A stretch of 64,000 bases of DNA, taken from the NCBI RefSeq assembly GCF_003112775.1, contig NZ_BFCH01000028.1, positions 1 through 64,000 on the forward strand. Direction: 5' to 3'. The translations under genes and the position numbers were made by a program. This DNA comes from Mycobacterium montefiorense (GTDB lineage Bacteria; Actinomycetota; Actinomycetes; Mycobacteriales; Mycobacteriaceae). The notes under the pieces were generated by a model. That model was given only the letters and a program-made list of their open reading frames with translations, had not been told where the DNA came from and ran no database searches. Below, one piece after another: positions 41,971 to 50,938 of the stretch (its first letter is position 1; every line of letters begins with the position of its first letter).

Positions 41971-43215
41971 ATGTCAGATGCACTGACAAGCACGACCGCC
42001 GCGGCCGTTTCCGAGATTCCGGACTACCCGATGGCCCGCAACGAGAGCTGCCCGTTTGCCCCGCCCCCGGATGTCATGGCCCTGGCACAAGAGCGGCCAC
42101 TGTCCCGGGTTCGCATCTGGGACGGCAGCACGCCGTGGCTCATCACGGGTTACGAGCAAGTGCGCGAGCTGTTTTCCGATTCCCGGGTCAGCGTCGATGA
42201 CCGGGTGTCCGGCTTCCCGCACTGGAACGAAGGCATGTTGTCGACCGTGCACAAGCGGCCCCGATCGGTGTTCACCGCCGACGGCGACGAGCACACCCGC
42301 TATCGGCGGATGCTGTCGAAACCGTTCACCTTCCGGCGGGTGGAAGGCCTGCGGCCGACGATCCAGCAGATCACCGACGACCACATCGACACGATGCTGG
42401 CCGGCCCGCAGCCCGCGGATATCGTTGCCGGCATTGCGCTTCCGGTCCCATCCCTGGTGATCAGCCAGATGCTCGGCGTGCCCTACGAGGACGCCGAGAT
42501 GTTCCAGCACCACGCCAATGTTGGCCTCGCGCGCTTCGCCGCTGCAGAGGACACCATGAAAGGTGCGATGAGCCTGCACAAGTACCTGGCTCAGTTGGTC
42601 GAAACAAAGATGGAGAACCCCGCCGAGGATGCGATCTCCGACCTGGCCGACCGCGTCAAGGCCGGCGAGCTCAGTGTCAAAGAAGCCGCGCAGCTCGGCA
42701 CCGGATTGCTGATCGCCGGGCACGAGACCACCGCCAACATGATCGGTCTCGGAGTGCTTGCCCTACTGGAGAATCCCACTCAGCTCGCGGTGATCCGTGA
42801 CGCCGAAGACCCGAAAGTCCTTGCCAGCGCGGTGGAGGAGTTGCTGCGCTACCTCAGCATCATCCAGAACGGTCAGCGTCGCGTCGCGGTCGACGACATC
42901 CACATCGCCGGCGAGACCATTCGTGCTGGCGAAGGCATCATCATCGACCTCGCCCCCGCCAACTGGGATGCCGACGCCTTCCCCGAGCCCGACCGGCTGT
43001 ATGTGCACCGCGCCGGGGCCGACCGCAATGTCGCATTCGGTTACGGCCGTCACCAATGCGTGGGTCAGCAACTCGCGCGGGCGGAACTGCAGATCGTGTT
43101 CCAGACACTCGTGCGGCGCGTCCCGACCATGAAACTGGCCGTGCCGTTCGAAGACGTCCCCTTCAAACACGATCGACTCGCCTACGGCGTCTACGAACTC
43201 CCAATTACCTGGTGA
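41971..43215 (+). CDS. Cytochrome P450
   Basis: This 414-aa soluble bacterial P450 has the I-helix LLIAGHETTANMI, the K-helix ExxR in EELLRYL and the heme loop FGYGRHQCVGQQLAR with the thiolate Cys. The substrate is unknown; sequence style is like CYP105-type actinobacterial enzymes, but I cannot assign a family. It sits in the operon TetR-ferredoxin-P450-amidohydrolase-M24-M24 and likely hydroxylates the pathway substrate. Confidence 0.93.
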   Translation: MSDALTSTTAAAVSEIPDYPMARNESCPFAPPPDVMALAQERPLSRVRIWDGSTPWLITGYEQVRELFSDSRVSVDDRVSGFPHWNEGMLSTVHKRPRSVFTADGDEHTRYRRMLSKPFTFRRVEGLRPTIQQITDDHIDTMLAGPQPADIVAGIALPVPSLVISQMLGVPYEDAEMFQHHANVGLARFAAAEDTMKGAMSLHKYLAQLVETKMENPAEDAISDLADRVKAGELSVKEAAQLGTGLLIAGHETTANMIGLGVLALLENPTQLAVIRDAEDPKVLASAVEELLRYLSIIQNGQRRVAVDDIHIAGETIRAGEGIIIDLAPANWDADAFPEPDRLYVHRAGADRNVAFGYGRHQCVGQQLARAELQIVFQTLVRRVPTMKLAVPFEDVPFKHDRLAYGVYELPITW

Positions 43216-43278
43216 GCGAAATCCATTGAACAGCCCGATGATCACTTCTGAAATGCCGATCCAAACGGAGGGTCAATA

Positions 43279-44451
43279 ATGTCAACGCCGACAACCACCG
43301 CTTCGCTTTACCCGCCCGGAGGTTATGGCGCCCCGAAGGATCGCCGCGGTCACGCCGCAGACAGCGATGTCGGGCTGCCGCAGGGGACCGTGGTCTTCTC
43401 TGCCGATAACCATATTTCGCTGGCCGACGACATCTTCTACGAGCGCTTCCCGGAAGACCTGAAGGACAAGGCGCCGCGGATCTGGTACGAGGACGGTGCC
43501 TACCAAGTCGGCCGTAAGGGGCAATCGTTCCTGCCGGGCGACTTCAGCGCCGTGCTGATGCAGTACGACGACCTGCCCGGTGCCGCGAGCACCAACATCG
43601 AGGCCCGGATCCAAGAGCTTCGCGAGGACGGCGTCGAGAAGGAACTGGCCTTCCCCAACGCGATACTTGCGCTGTTTCATTACCCCGACAAGCAACTTCG
43701 CGAACTCGCGTTCCGCATCTACAACGAGTACATCGCCGAGCTGCAGGAACGCTCGAACGGCCACTTCTACGGAGCCGGCCTAATCAACTGGTGGGACCCG
43801 CAGGGCGCCAGGAAGACCCTGGAAGAGCTGAAATCCTTGGGGCTCAAGACCTTCCTGCTGCCGCTCAACCCGGGCAAGGATGACGACGGCAACGTGATCG
43901 ACTACGGAAGCACCGCGATGAAGCCGGTGTGGGACGAGATCGAAGCCGCCGGCCTGCCCATCACGCACCACATCGGCGAGACGCCGCCGAAAACTCCATG
44001 CCAGTTCAACAGCGTGGTGGTCGGCATGATGATCAACGTCGACGGCTTCCGCGAGCAGTTCGCCAAGTACCTCTTCACCGGAATTCTCGACGACCATCCC
44101 AGCCTGCGCATCGGCTGGTTCGAAGGCGGGATCGCCTGGGTGCCTTGGGCTTTGCAAGATGCCGAGCACCTGGTCGCGTCCTACCAGCATATGTTCAACC
44201 GGCCGCTCGAGCACGATGTGCGCTACTACTGGGACACCCACATGAGCGCATCGTTCATGGTCGACCCGCTGGGTCTGCAACTGATCGACCAGATCGGGGT
44301 GGACAGGGTGATGTGGTCCAGCGACTATCCGCACAACGAAAGCACTTACGGCTATTCCGAGAAGTCGCTGAAAGCCGTTGTCGACGCCGTCGGTTCGGCG
44401 AACGCGAAGAAGATCGTCAGCGACAACATCACGAAGTTCTTGGGTCTGTAG
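43279..44451 (+). CDS. Amidohydrolase family 2 protein
   Basis: This 390-aa ACMSD-like TIM-barrel protein starts behind GGAGG at 43279. It has VVFSADNHISLADDIFYERFP (first metal strand, DxH-like NH), LPITHHIGETPP (metal His), IGWFEGGIAWVPWALQDAEH and VMWSSDYPHNESTYGYS (metal Asp). It is more distant from the other two amidohydrolases of the window (12299-13564 and 61487-62785) than they are from each other. Its stop overlaps the GTG of the next gene by one base. Likely decarboxylase or C-C hydrolase acting after the P450; this is inferred. Confidence 0.85.
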   Translation: MSTPTTTASLYPPGGYGAPKDRRGHAADSDVGLPQGTVVFSADNHISLADDIFYERFPEDLKDKAPRIWYEDGAYQVGRKGQSFLPGDFSAVLMQYDDLPGAASTNIEARIQELREDGVEKELAFPNAILALFHYPDKQLRELAFRIYNEYIAELQERSNGHFYGAGLINWWDPQGARKTLEELKSLGLKTFLLPLNPGKDDDGNVIDYGSTAMKPVWDEIEAAGLPITHHIGETPPKTPCQFNSVVVGMMINVDGFREQFAKYLFTGILDDHPSLRIGWFEGGIAWVPWALQDAEHLVASYQHMFNRPLEHDVRYYWDTHMSASFMVDPLGLQLIDQIGVDRVMWSSDYPHNESTYGYSEKSLKAVVDAVGSANAKKIVSDNITKFLGL

Positions 44452-45695
44452 TGACGACATTCGCGCGACTCGACACCAGCACCGGCAACGGCCTGGTGAT
44501 TCCCGAAACGCCGGACCTCCCTCGCTTACGTCGCGAGACCGGGGCGCGGCTGCGGGCGGCCATGGCCGCCCGGGGCGTCGACGCGATGATCCTGCTGGGC
44601 AACAACGCCGTGGTCTACGCCACCGGTGCCAGCTGGCCCCTCGGCGACGCCGGCCTGTCGTACGTCGAGCGACCGGTGGCCGTGGTGGTCGCCAATGACG
44701 AGTGGCCACACCTGTTCCTGCCGTTCCGCGAGGGAGCGTCACAGGAGTCCGACTTGCCCGCCGATCACTTGCACGGGCCGGTCTATCTCGAATTCGAAGA
44801 AGGCGTAGCCAATTTCGCACGCACGATCGCCGGCCTGATTCCGCCCGCAGCGGTGATCGCGGTCGACGAGTGCACCGGTGCGATGTCTCGTGCCGCGAAT
44901 CTGTTGTTCCCGGGCGGCGCTCCCGTCGATGCCGCGGCCATCGTCAGTGCGGCCAAGTCGGTCAAGACTCCGGATGAATTGTCGTGCATGCGCACCGCGA
45001 TCCGGATCACCGACGAAGCCATGGTCGAAGTCCAGAAGCAGCTGGCCCCCGGAATCCGCCAGATCGATTTGTCGGCAAGCTTTTTGCGCCGCGCCTTCGA
45101 GTTGGGGGCAACGGCCAGCATGCTCGAACCGATCTGGCAGGTGATGCCGTCGAGCAAGGCCGAGGGCGTGTGGACCACGCACGGCGATCTGGCGCTACCA
45201 CTGTTGACCACCGAGCGTGAGCTGGCCGAAGGTGACGTGCTGTGGACCGACGTCAGCATCACCTACCAGGGTTACTGCTCCGACTTCGGGCGCACCTGGA
45301 TCGTCGGCCGTGACCCGTCGCCGCGTCAGCAGGCGCAATTCGACAAATGGTTCGAGATCATCAGCGCGGTGCTCGGTGTCGCCAAGGCCGGTGCCACCGC
45401 CGCAGATCTGGGCCGGGCCGCTATCTTGGCCAACGGCGGCACCAAGCCGTGGCTGCCGCACTTCTATCTGGGTCATGGCATCGGAGTCAACGCCGCCGAA
45501 ATGCCGATGATCGGAACAGATCTCGGCCAGGACTTCGACGAGAGTTTCGTTCTGCAAGCCGGGATGGTGCTGGTCCTCGAGCCGGTGGTGTGGGAAGACG
45601 GAACCGGCGGCTATCGCAGCGAAGAGGTGCTGGTGATTACCGAGGAAGGCTGGATTCGTTTGACCAACTACCCCTATGACCCTTATGGGAACTGA
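44451..45695 (+). CDS. M24 family metallopeptidase/creatinase-fold protein, metal site intact
   Basis: This 414-aa protein has the pita-bread fold of Xaa-Pro aminopeptidases. All five metal ligands are present: Asp267 and Asp278 (LWTDVSITYQGYCSDFGRTW), His342 (LGHGIGVNAAEMP), Glu377 (LVLEPVVWE) and Glu391 or Glu392 (YRSEEVLVI). It starts with GTG overlapping the preceding TAG. In catabolic clusters M24 proteins may cleave amides or hydrolyse cyclic metabolites rather than peptides. It overlaps the next gene, a metal-less relative, by 20 bases. Confidence 0.87.
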   Translation: MTTFARLDTSTGNGLVIPETPDLPRLRRETGARLRAAMAARGVDAMILLGNNAVVYATGASWPLGDAGLSYVERPVAVVVANDEWPHLFLPFREGASQESDLPADHLHGPVYLEFEEGVANFARTIAGLIPPAAVIAVDECTGAMSRAANLLFPGGAPVDAAAIVSAAKSVKTPDELSCMRTAIRITDEAMVEVQKQLAPGIRQIDLSASFLRRAFELGATASMLEPIWQVMPSSKAEGVWTTHGDLALPLLTTERELAEGDVLWTDVSITYQGYCSDFGRTWIVGRDPSPRQQAQFDKWFEIISAVLGVAKAGATAADLGRAAILANGGTKPWLPHFYLGHGIGVNAAEMPMIGTDLGQDFDESFVLQAGMVLVLEPVVWEDGTGGYRSEEVLVITEEGWIRLTNYPYDPYGN

Positions 45696-46812
45696 AGTCC
45701 TGCCCGACGAGCGCACGCTGCGCTTGGGGCGTCGCCAGCGGGCGCTAGACCAAATGGCGGCACACGATCTCGATGTTCTGGTCCTCGGCCGGCAGGCCAA
45801 CGTCCGTTACGTGACCGGGGCGCCGCAACTGTGGGTCGCCGGTACCCGGCCGTTCGGGCCGACCTGTGTGCTGGTGCGCGAGACCGGCGCCGTGCACCTC
45901 CTCAGCACCTGGGACGAGGGCGTTCCCGACGACATCCCGCACGAGAACCTTTACGGCATCTCGTGGAATCCGGTGAACACCATGGCGGCGCTGAGCCGCA
46001 TCGACGGTGCGGTAGCCGCCCGGCGGGTCGGAACCGATGCGCTTTCACCGGTGATGGCTCAGCTGCTGCCAACAGCGTTTCCCAATGCACAACTGGTCGA
46101 CGGGGAGCTGGCCATGCGGTCCGCTCGCCGGATCAAGACGGCCGAGGAGATCGCGGCGCTGCGGGAATCCGTCGCGGTGGCCGAAGCGGCTCTGGCGGCC
46201 GCGGTGTCCGAGTTGCGGCCCGGCGTACGCGAACCGGCGCTGGCCGGTGTCTTACTGGAGGCCTCGGCGGCCGGCGGCGTGAGCACCCCGTCGAATCAAG
46301 ATGTGGCATGGGTGACTTCACGGACGCACCCCTGGCGACGTGCCGATGGTGACGGTCGTATCCAGGATGGCGATCTGGTGGCGTTCTCCGCCGGAGTCCT
46401 GGCGGGCGGCTATGTCGGTGAGGTCGGCCGGACCTGGCCGGCGGACCGCAGGCACGTCCCCAACGGCGCCGCGGCGCTGTACGGTCGCTGGGAGAGCCTG
46501 TGGGGCAAGCTGATCGCCGCCTGCCGCCCTGGTTCGGGAGCCGTCGAACTCCTTGCCGCCTACCAGGCAGCCGGAGAGCCGGAGCCGCCGATGCCGGTGG
46601 CCCGCGGCTTGGGCATGGGATTTGACCCGCCGGTGGTCTCCAACCACCTACCCGCAACCGCGGTGCGGGAACGTCTGGAGCCGGGGATGGTGCTCGCGGT
46701 GACGGGCTACGTGTGGGAAGAGGGAGTCGGCGCGGTGTTCGGCCGGGAAGCGGTCCTGATCACCGCTGACGGCTCCGAAGTGCTCACCGCGAGCCCGTTC
46801 TGGCAGCCCTGA
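45676..46812 (+). CDS. M24-fold protein lacking the metal ligands (pseudoenzyme or creatinase-like)
   Basis: This 378-aa protein has the same fold as the preceding gene. At the ligand positions it has Ser238 and Glu249 (LVAFSAGVLAGGYVGEVGRTW) for the two Asp, Leu312 (GLGMGFDPP) for His and Thr343 (LAVTGYVWE) for the first Glu. Only the last Glu (REAVLI) remains. It cannot bind a dinuclear metal centre in the usual way. It could be a metal-free hydrolase like creatinase or a structural partner of the active copy, with which it is translationally coupled. Confidence 0.82.
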   Translation: MTLMGTEVLPDERTLRLGRRQRALDQMAAHDLDVLVLGRQANVRYVTGAPQLWVAGTRPFGPTCVLVRETGAVHLLSTWDEGVPDDIPHENLYGISWNPVNTMAALSRIDGAVAARRVGTDALSPVMAQLLPTAFPNAQLVDGELAMRSARRIKTAEEIAALRESVAVAEAALAAAVSELRPGVREPALAGVLLEASAAGGVSTPSNQDVAWVTSRTHPWRRADGDGRIQDGDLVAFSAGVLAGGYVGEVGRTWPADRRHVPNGAAALYGRWESLWGKLIAACRPGSGAVELLAAYQAAGEPEPPMPVARGLGMGFDPPVVSNHLPATAVRERLEPGMVLAVTGYVWEEGVGAVFGREAVLITADGSEVLTASPFWQP

Positions 46813-46873
46813 CCATGCCCGACCCCGTCCAGCCGGCGGCCGGCAGGGACGTCAAAGCGAAGAGAAAGAAATA

Positions 46874-49297
46874 GTGGCGCAGCACCACGTCGAGCCGCCA
46901 CTGACCGGATACCGGGTGATCGATCTGTCCACCGGTATCGCGGGCGCGTACTGCACCAAGCTGCTCGCCGACGGCGGCGCCGATGTCATCAAAGTCGAAT
47001 CACCAGAAGGTGATCCGCTGCGCGCGTGGTCGGCTTCGGGTGCCGCCATCCCGTCCGACAGTGACGGCGCCTTGTTCAGTTTCCTGTCCGGCGCAAAACA
47101 CAGCGTGGTCGCCGATCCCAACGAGGATGCCGAACTCGTGAACCGTCTGCTCGCGTCGGCGGACGCGGTGGTCTGGTCTGTCGGTTCGAAAGTCACCGAG
47201 CACCAGGACTTTACGCCGCACGCCATCCGCGGCCGCCATCCTCATCTCACCGTCACCGCGATTACGCCGTTCGGGCTCGAGGGCCCCTGGCGCGACCGCG
47301 CCGCGACCGAGTTCACGCTGCAGGCGTGGTCGGGCGGAATTGTCGGGCTCGGCCGTGGCGAGCAGGAGCGGGCGCCCGTCTTCATCGGTGGCCAGGTCGG
47401 CGAGTATCTGGCCGGCGCCTACGCAAGCGTGGCCACCTTGACGTCTCGGTACCGCCGAATCGACGGCGGGACAGGCGAACTGCTGGATCTGTCGATGCTC
47501 GAAACCCAGATCCTGTGCCTAACGTATTACCCGGTCACCTACTTCGAACTGCTCGGGCGGCCATGGCGAGATGCCCGGCGGCCGACGGTGCCCGGAGTGG
47601 CTCAGGCGAAGGACGGCCTGGTGGATCTCGGGTGTGGAACTGCGCAGCAGTGGTTTGACTTGTGTGCGATGGTCGGTCACCCGGAGTGGATCGACGAGGA
47701 GTCGCCGCTGTCGATCACCGAACTGGCCAACATCTACGCCGACGAGATCTTCGCCTGGCTGGCCGCCACGCCGGTCGACGAAATCCGGGAACTGGCGACG
47801 GCGTTCCGGATTCCCAACGCGCCCGTCGCCAACGGTGCCAACGTGACGTCGTTCGATCAGTTCGCCGAGCGCGGTTTATTCGTCCGCAATCCGCGCTACG
47901 GCTTCCAGCAGCCGAGTCACCCCTATCGGATGCGGCCCGCGCAATTGCGCCAGCCACATCCGGCGCCGCGGTTGGGGGAGCACACCCAGCACTATCGCAC
48001 CGCGAATCTGTCGCCGCGGCACGAACCGGACGGGGTTGCAAAAGCGTTGCCGTTCAGCGATCTTCGAGTGTTAGACATGACGACATTCTGGGCCGGCCCG
48101 TGCGGAACCCACTTTCTGGCCATGCTTGGTGCCGAGGTGATCCACGTCGAATCCACCCGTCGCCCGGATGGCACTCGGCTGATCGCCGGCATACCGGTCA
48201 CCGAGGACCAGTGGTGGGAAAAGTCGCCCATCTTCGAGGCACTGAACACCAATAAGAAGGGCCTGACACTCGACCTGCAGAGTCCCCGCGGGCGGGAGCT
48301 GCTACTTCAGCTCATCGCAACGTGCGACGTGGTCGTGGAGAATTTCACGCCGCGGGTACTGGACCAGATGGGCCTGGATTTCGCTGCCATTCAAGCGATT
48401 CGGCCGGACGTGGTGATGGTGCGGATGCCCGGTTTCGGTCTCGAAGGGCCATGGCGCGACAACCCGGCATTCGCCTACGTCATCGAATCTGCGGCCGGCG
48501 TAACTTGGCTCACCGGCTATCCGGACCGCACACCGTATGACCCCTATTCGATCGGTGATCCGAACGCGGGTGTGCATGCGCTCAACGCGATACTGCTGGC
48601 GCTGGAACACCGTCGGCGCACCGGCGAGGGCGTGTTCGTCGAAGCCGCGATGGTCGATGCGGCACTGAGTATCTCCGCCGAACAGATCATCGAGTACTCG
48701 GCGTACGGGGCGCTGCTGGAGCGTGACGGTAACCGGGGACCAACGGCCGCGCCCCAGAATTTGTACCGCAGCGCCGACATCGACGAATTCGGCCGGCTCG
48801 ACAGCTGGGTCGCCGTCGCCGTGGCAACCGACGAGCAGTGGCATAAGTTATGCCAGGCACTCGGATCACCTTCGTGGGCAACCAATCCCGATCTGTGCAC
48901 CGAGGCCGGCCGGAGCACACAACACGATTTGATCGACGAACACCTCAGCGCCTGGTGCGCAAGCCGCAGCCGCGACGACATCGTAGCGGTCCTCTGGGAG
49001 GCCGGCGTGCCGGCGGCCAAAGTCCTGCAACCGCATCGGCAGACCGAGCTGGAGCAGTTGGCGTCTCGCGGCTTCTTCGAAGAAGTCGAGCATCCGGTGA
49101 GCGGCCGAGCCCGCCTGGGCACCATCCCGATGAGGTTCTCGGGCGGGCCGGAGCTGTTTCACGCCAATCCCGCACCCACCCTGGGGCAGCACAACCACGA
49201 GCTGCTGGCCGAATTAGGCCTGAGCCCCGCAGAGATCGCGGACCTTGAAGCTGACGGCGTGATCGGTAGCGCACCGGCGATGCGTACGGGGAGCTGA
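46874..49297 (+). CDS. Tandem (fused) CaiB/BaiF CoA-transferase
   Basis: This 807-aa protein has two complete class III CoA-transferase domains. Domain 1 begins GYRVIDLSTGIAGAYCTKLLADGGADVIKVES (residues 12-43), and domain 2 begins about residue 392 with SDLRVLDMTTFWAGPCGTHFLAMLGAEVIHVES. The catalytic Asp of the D-x-x-x-G motif is present in domain 2 (Asp562, GDPNAG) but is Glu in domain 1 (Glu177, GEYLAG). Single-domain enzymes form interlocked dimers, so a fusion could make a pseudo-dimer with one active site. It starts with GTG 46874 and ends the P450 operon, likely activating a product to its CoA ester. Confidence 0.88.
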   Translation: MAQHHVEPPLTGYRVIDLSTGIAGAYCTKLLADGGADVIKVESPEGDPLRAWSASGAAIPSDSDGALFSFLSGAKHSVVADPNEDAELVNRLLASADAVVWSVGSKVTEHQDFTPHAIRGRHPHLTVTAITPFGLEGPWRDRAATEFTLQAWSGGIVGLGRGEQERAPVFIGGQVGEYLAGAYASVATLTSRYRRIDGGTGELLDLSMLETQILCLTYYPVTYFELLGRPWRDARRPTVPGVAQAKDGLVDLGCGTAQQWFDLCAMVGHPEWIDEESPLSITELANIYADEIFAWLAATPVDEIRELATAFRIPNAPVANGANVTSFDQFAERGLFVRNPRYGFQQPSHPYRMRPAQLRQPHPAPRLGEHTQHYRTANLSPRHEPDGVAKALPFSDLRVLDMTTFWAGPCGTHFLAMLGAEVIHVESTRRPDGTRLIAGIPVTEDQWWEKSPIFEALNTNKKGLTLDLQSPRGRELLLQLIATCDVVVENFTPRVLDQMGLDFAAIQAIRPDVVMVRMPGFGLEGPWRDNPAFAYVIESAAGVTWLTGYPDRTPYDPYSIGDPNAGVHALNAILLALEHRRRTGEGVFVEAAMVDAALSISAEQIIEYSAYGALLERDGNRGPTAAPQNLYRSADIDEFGRLDSWVAVAVATDEQWHKLCQALGSPSWATNPDLCTEAGRSTQHDLIDEHLSAWCASRSRDDIVAVLWEAGVPAAKVLQPHRQTELEQLASRGFFEEVEHPVSGRARLGTIPMRFSGGPELFHANPAPTLGQHNHELLAELGLSPAEIADLEADGVIGSAPAMRTGS

Positions 49298-49351
49298 CCG
49301 GCGATTCAGTAGTGCGTCAATCTGAATCAATGCCGCCGGCGCTTGGCGCCG

Positions 49352-49888
49352 TCAGCCAGAAAACACTGGCAGGTCAATTCCCGCCGCCGCATTCTCTTCC
49401 GCGCTGGCGAGTACGTACCCGTACTTCTCTGTAGTGGCGATGAAATGCCCGAGGCGCTCGGCCGTGACGGGAACGGGCTCGCCCGTCGCCGGTATGCCGA
49501 CCTCTTTGAAGAAATTGCCCAGTCGCAAGGTGGTCACGACGAGATCCACTGCCGGCTCGTCCGACACATTGCGGTGCGCACGTAGCACTTCGCCAGGTAT
49601 CCGCACGTAATCCCCTGCTTGGGCATCGTGCCACTCGAGTCCATGGTCGGTCTGGATCAGTACCTGCTGGGTACCGGAAAGGATGAGGAAGTCCTCGGCG
49701 TCGGGATGGCTGTGGATCGGCACGGTTGTGCCGGGCGGAATGACGCCGCGCATGACGCAGAACTGACCGTGCTCATCGTCGGACCAAGTTACGAACTCGA
49801 CGCTGGGACCGAACACCTCGAACGTCTCTCTGGCGGTTCCTGCCGCAATTCGGTGCAGTAGTTCGCTGTTTGCCGATTGAGAATGCAT
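49352..49888 (-). CDS. Cupin-domain protein
   Basis: This 178-aa single-cupin protein has motif 1 VPIHSHPDAEDFLILSG (metal His, His, Glu) and motif 2 GDYVRIPGEVLRAHRN. The metal site appears intact. ATG 49888 has GGAAGGGG upstream; GTG 49912 eight codons earlier is possible. It faces the CoA-transferase gene tail to tail with a 54-bp gap. Function could be a dioxygenase, isomerase or binding protein; nothing further can be said. Confidence 0.78.
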   Translation of the reverse strand: MHSQSANSELLHRIAAGTARETFEVFGPSVEFVTWSDDEHGQFCVMRGVIPPGTTVPIHSHPDAEDFLILSGTQQVLIQTDHGLEWHDAQAGDYVRIPGEVLRAHRNVSDEPAVDLVVTTLRLGNFFKEVGIPATGEPVPVTAERLGHFIATTEKYGYVLASAEENAAAGIDLPVFSG

Positions 49889-49982
49889 GCCCGCCCCTTC
49901 CGGCGCGTTCACACGACGCAGCCGATACTTACTGAACGAGGCGCTGTGTTGACGAGTTCAAGGGCAATTTGGCCGAAGGGGG

Positions 49983-50822
49983 CTAGTGCTTCCACCCCTG
50001 GGCGGCCTGCTCGTCGAAGGCTTGGTCGATGCGTTCGAACCGGCGCTTGACCGAGGCCCGCGCCGCCTCGTGCGGCAGGATGTACAACCGATTGGCCGCA
50101 ATCGCGTCCGCGGTCAGCCGCGCCACGTCGTCCACCGACACTGCCTCGTCCTGCGTCGGCGGGAGCGGGCCGAACCCCTCTGTCAGGTCGGGTGCTGAGG
50201 CGAGACCGTAATCCCCGCCGCGGATGCGTTCGGAGTTGGAGACCAGTTTGGTTTCCACGACCATCGGGCAGAGCACTGAGACGCCGATGCCGTTGTCCTT
50301 GACCTCGCGGGCCAACGTCTCGGCCAAGCCGACAACGCCATACTTGGCGACGCCGTACGCCCCGAGGCCGGCATTGGGCACCAGCCCGGCAAACGACGCG
50401 GTAAAGGCGATGTGTCCGCCCTTGCCCTGCTCGATCAACTTCGGCACGAACGCCTCGACGGCGTGGATTGAGCCCCACAAATCGATGTCGATCACCCAGC
50501 GCCAGTCCTCGTGCGTCATCGCCACGAGCGGGCCCGCGACAACGATGCCGGCGTTGCTGAAAACGATGTCGACCTGACCGAGCAGGCGGAACGCCTCGTC
50601 CGCGAGGTGAACCATCTCGTCGAGATTCCGCACGTCGCACTCCACACCGTAGGCTTCGACGCCCTCGCCATTCAGGTGTGCCACGGCACGCTCCAGCGTT
50701 GCCTTGTCGACGTCGGCCAGCATCACGCGGGCTCCGCGGCGGGCGAACTCGGTGGCGGTAGCGAAGCCGATTCCGCTTGCACCGCCGGTGATGACTGCCC
50801 CGCGCCCAACAAATCCGTCCAT
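49983..50822 (-). CDS. Short-chain dehydrogenase/reductase
   Basis: This 279-aa SDR starts MDGFVGRGAVITGGASGIGF. It has VMLADVDKATLE (acidic NAD-type), IVFSNAGIVVAGP and catalytic YGVAKYG. The last 40 residues (LYILPHEAARASVKRRFERIDQAFDEQ) are typical of a group of mycobacterial SDRs of unknown substrate. Codons upstream of 50822 are also open but lack homology. The palindrome AGAGT-ATT-ACTCT lies just nine bases upstream of the start. Confidence 0.87.
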   Translation of the reverse strand: MDGFVGRGAVITGGASGIGFATATEFARRGARVMLADVDKATLERAVAHLNGEGVEAYGVECDVRNLDEMVHLADEAFRLLGQVDIVFSNAGIVVAGPLVAMTHEDWRWVIDIDLWGSIHAVEAFVPKLIEQGKGGHIAFTASFAGLVPNAGLGAYGVAKYGVVGLAETLAREVKDNGIGVSVLCPMVVETKLVSNSERIRGGDYGLASAPDLTEGFGPLPPTQDEAVSVDDVARLTADAIAANRLYILPHEAARASVKRRFERIDQAFDEQAAQGWKH

Positions 50823-50830
50823 GGAATGCG

Positions 50831-50843
50831 AGAGTATTACTCT
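50831..50843. promoter_or_regulatory. Palindrome AGAGT-ATT-ACTCT upstream of an SDR gene
   Basis: This perfect 5-3-5 palindrome lies nine bases upstream of the SDR start at 50822. Its arms match the operator at 4281-4293 (AGAGT-CAC-ACTCT) next to the TetR gene at 3576. It may mark control by that TetR or a relative. With 10 defined bases, chance is not excluded. Confidence 0.4.
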
Positions 50844-50938
50844 AGATCCGACGCCCTGACCGCGGTCCAACCCTGCGCCTCACCAATGTGAGAGAACCCA
50901 TATTGATAGGACACGAACTATTAGGGCACGATGTAAGC

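Noticed and set aside
49298..49351. A CRISPR array or phage attachment site.
   Set aside because: No regular repeat-spacer arrays and no integrase gene are present anywhere in the window; the tRNA cluster has no duplicated tRNA 3' end.
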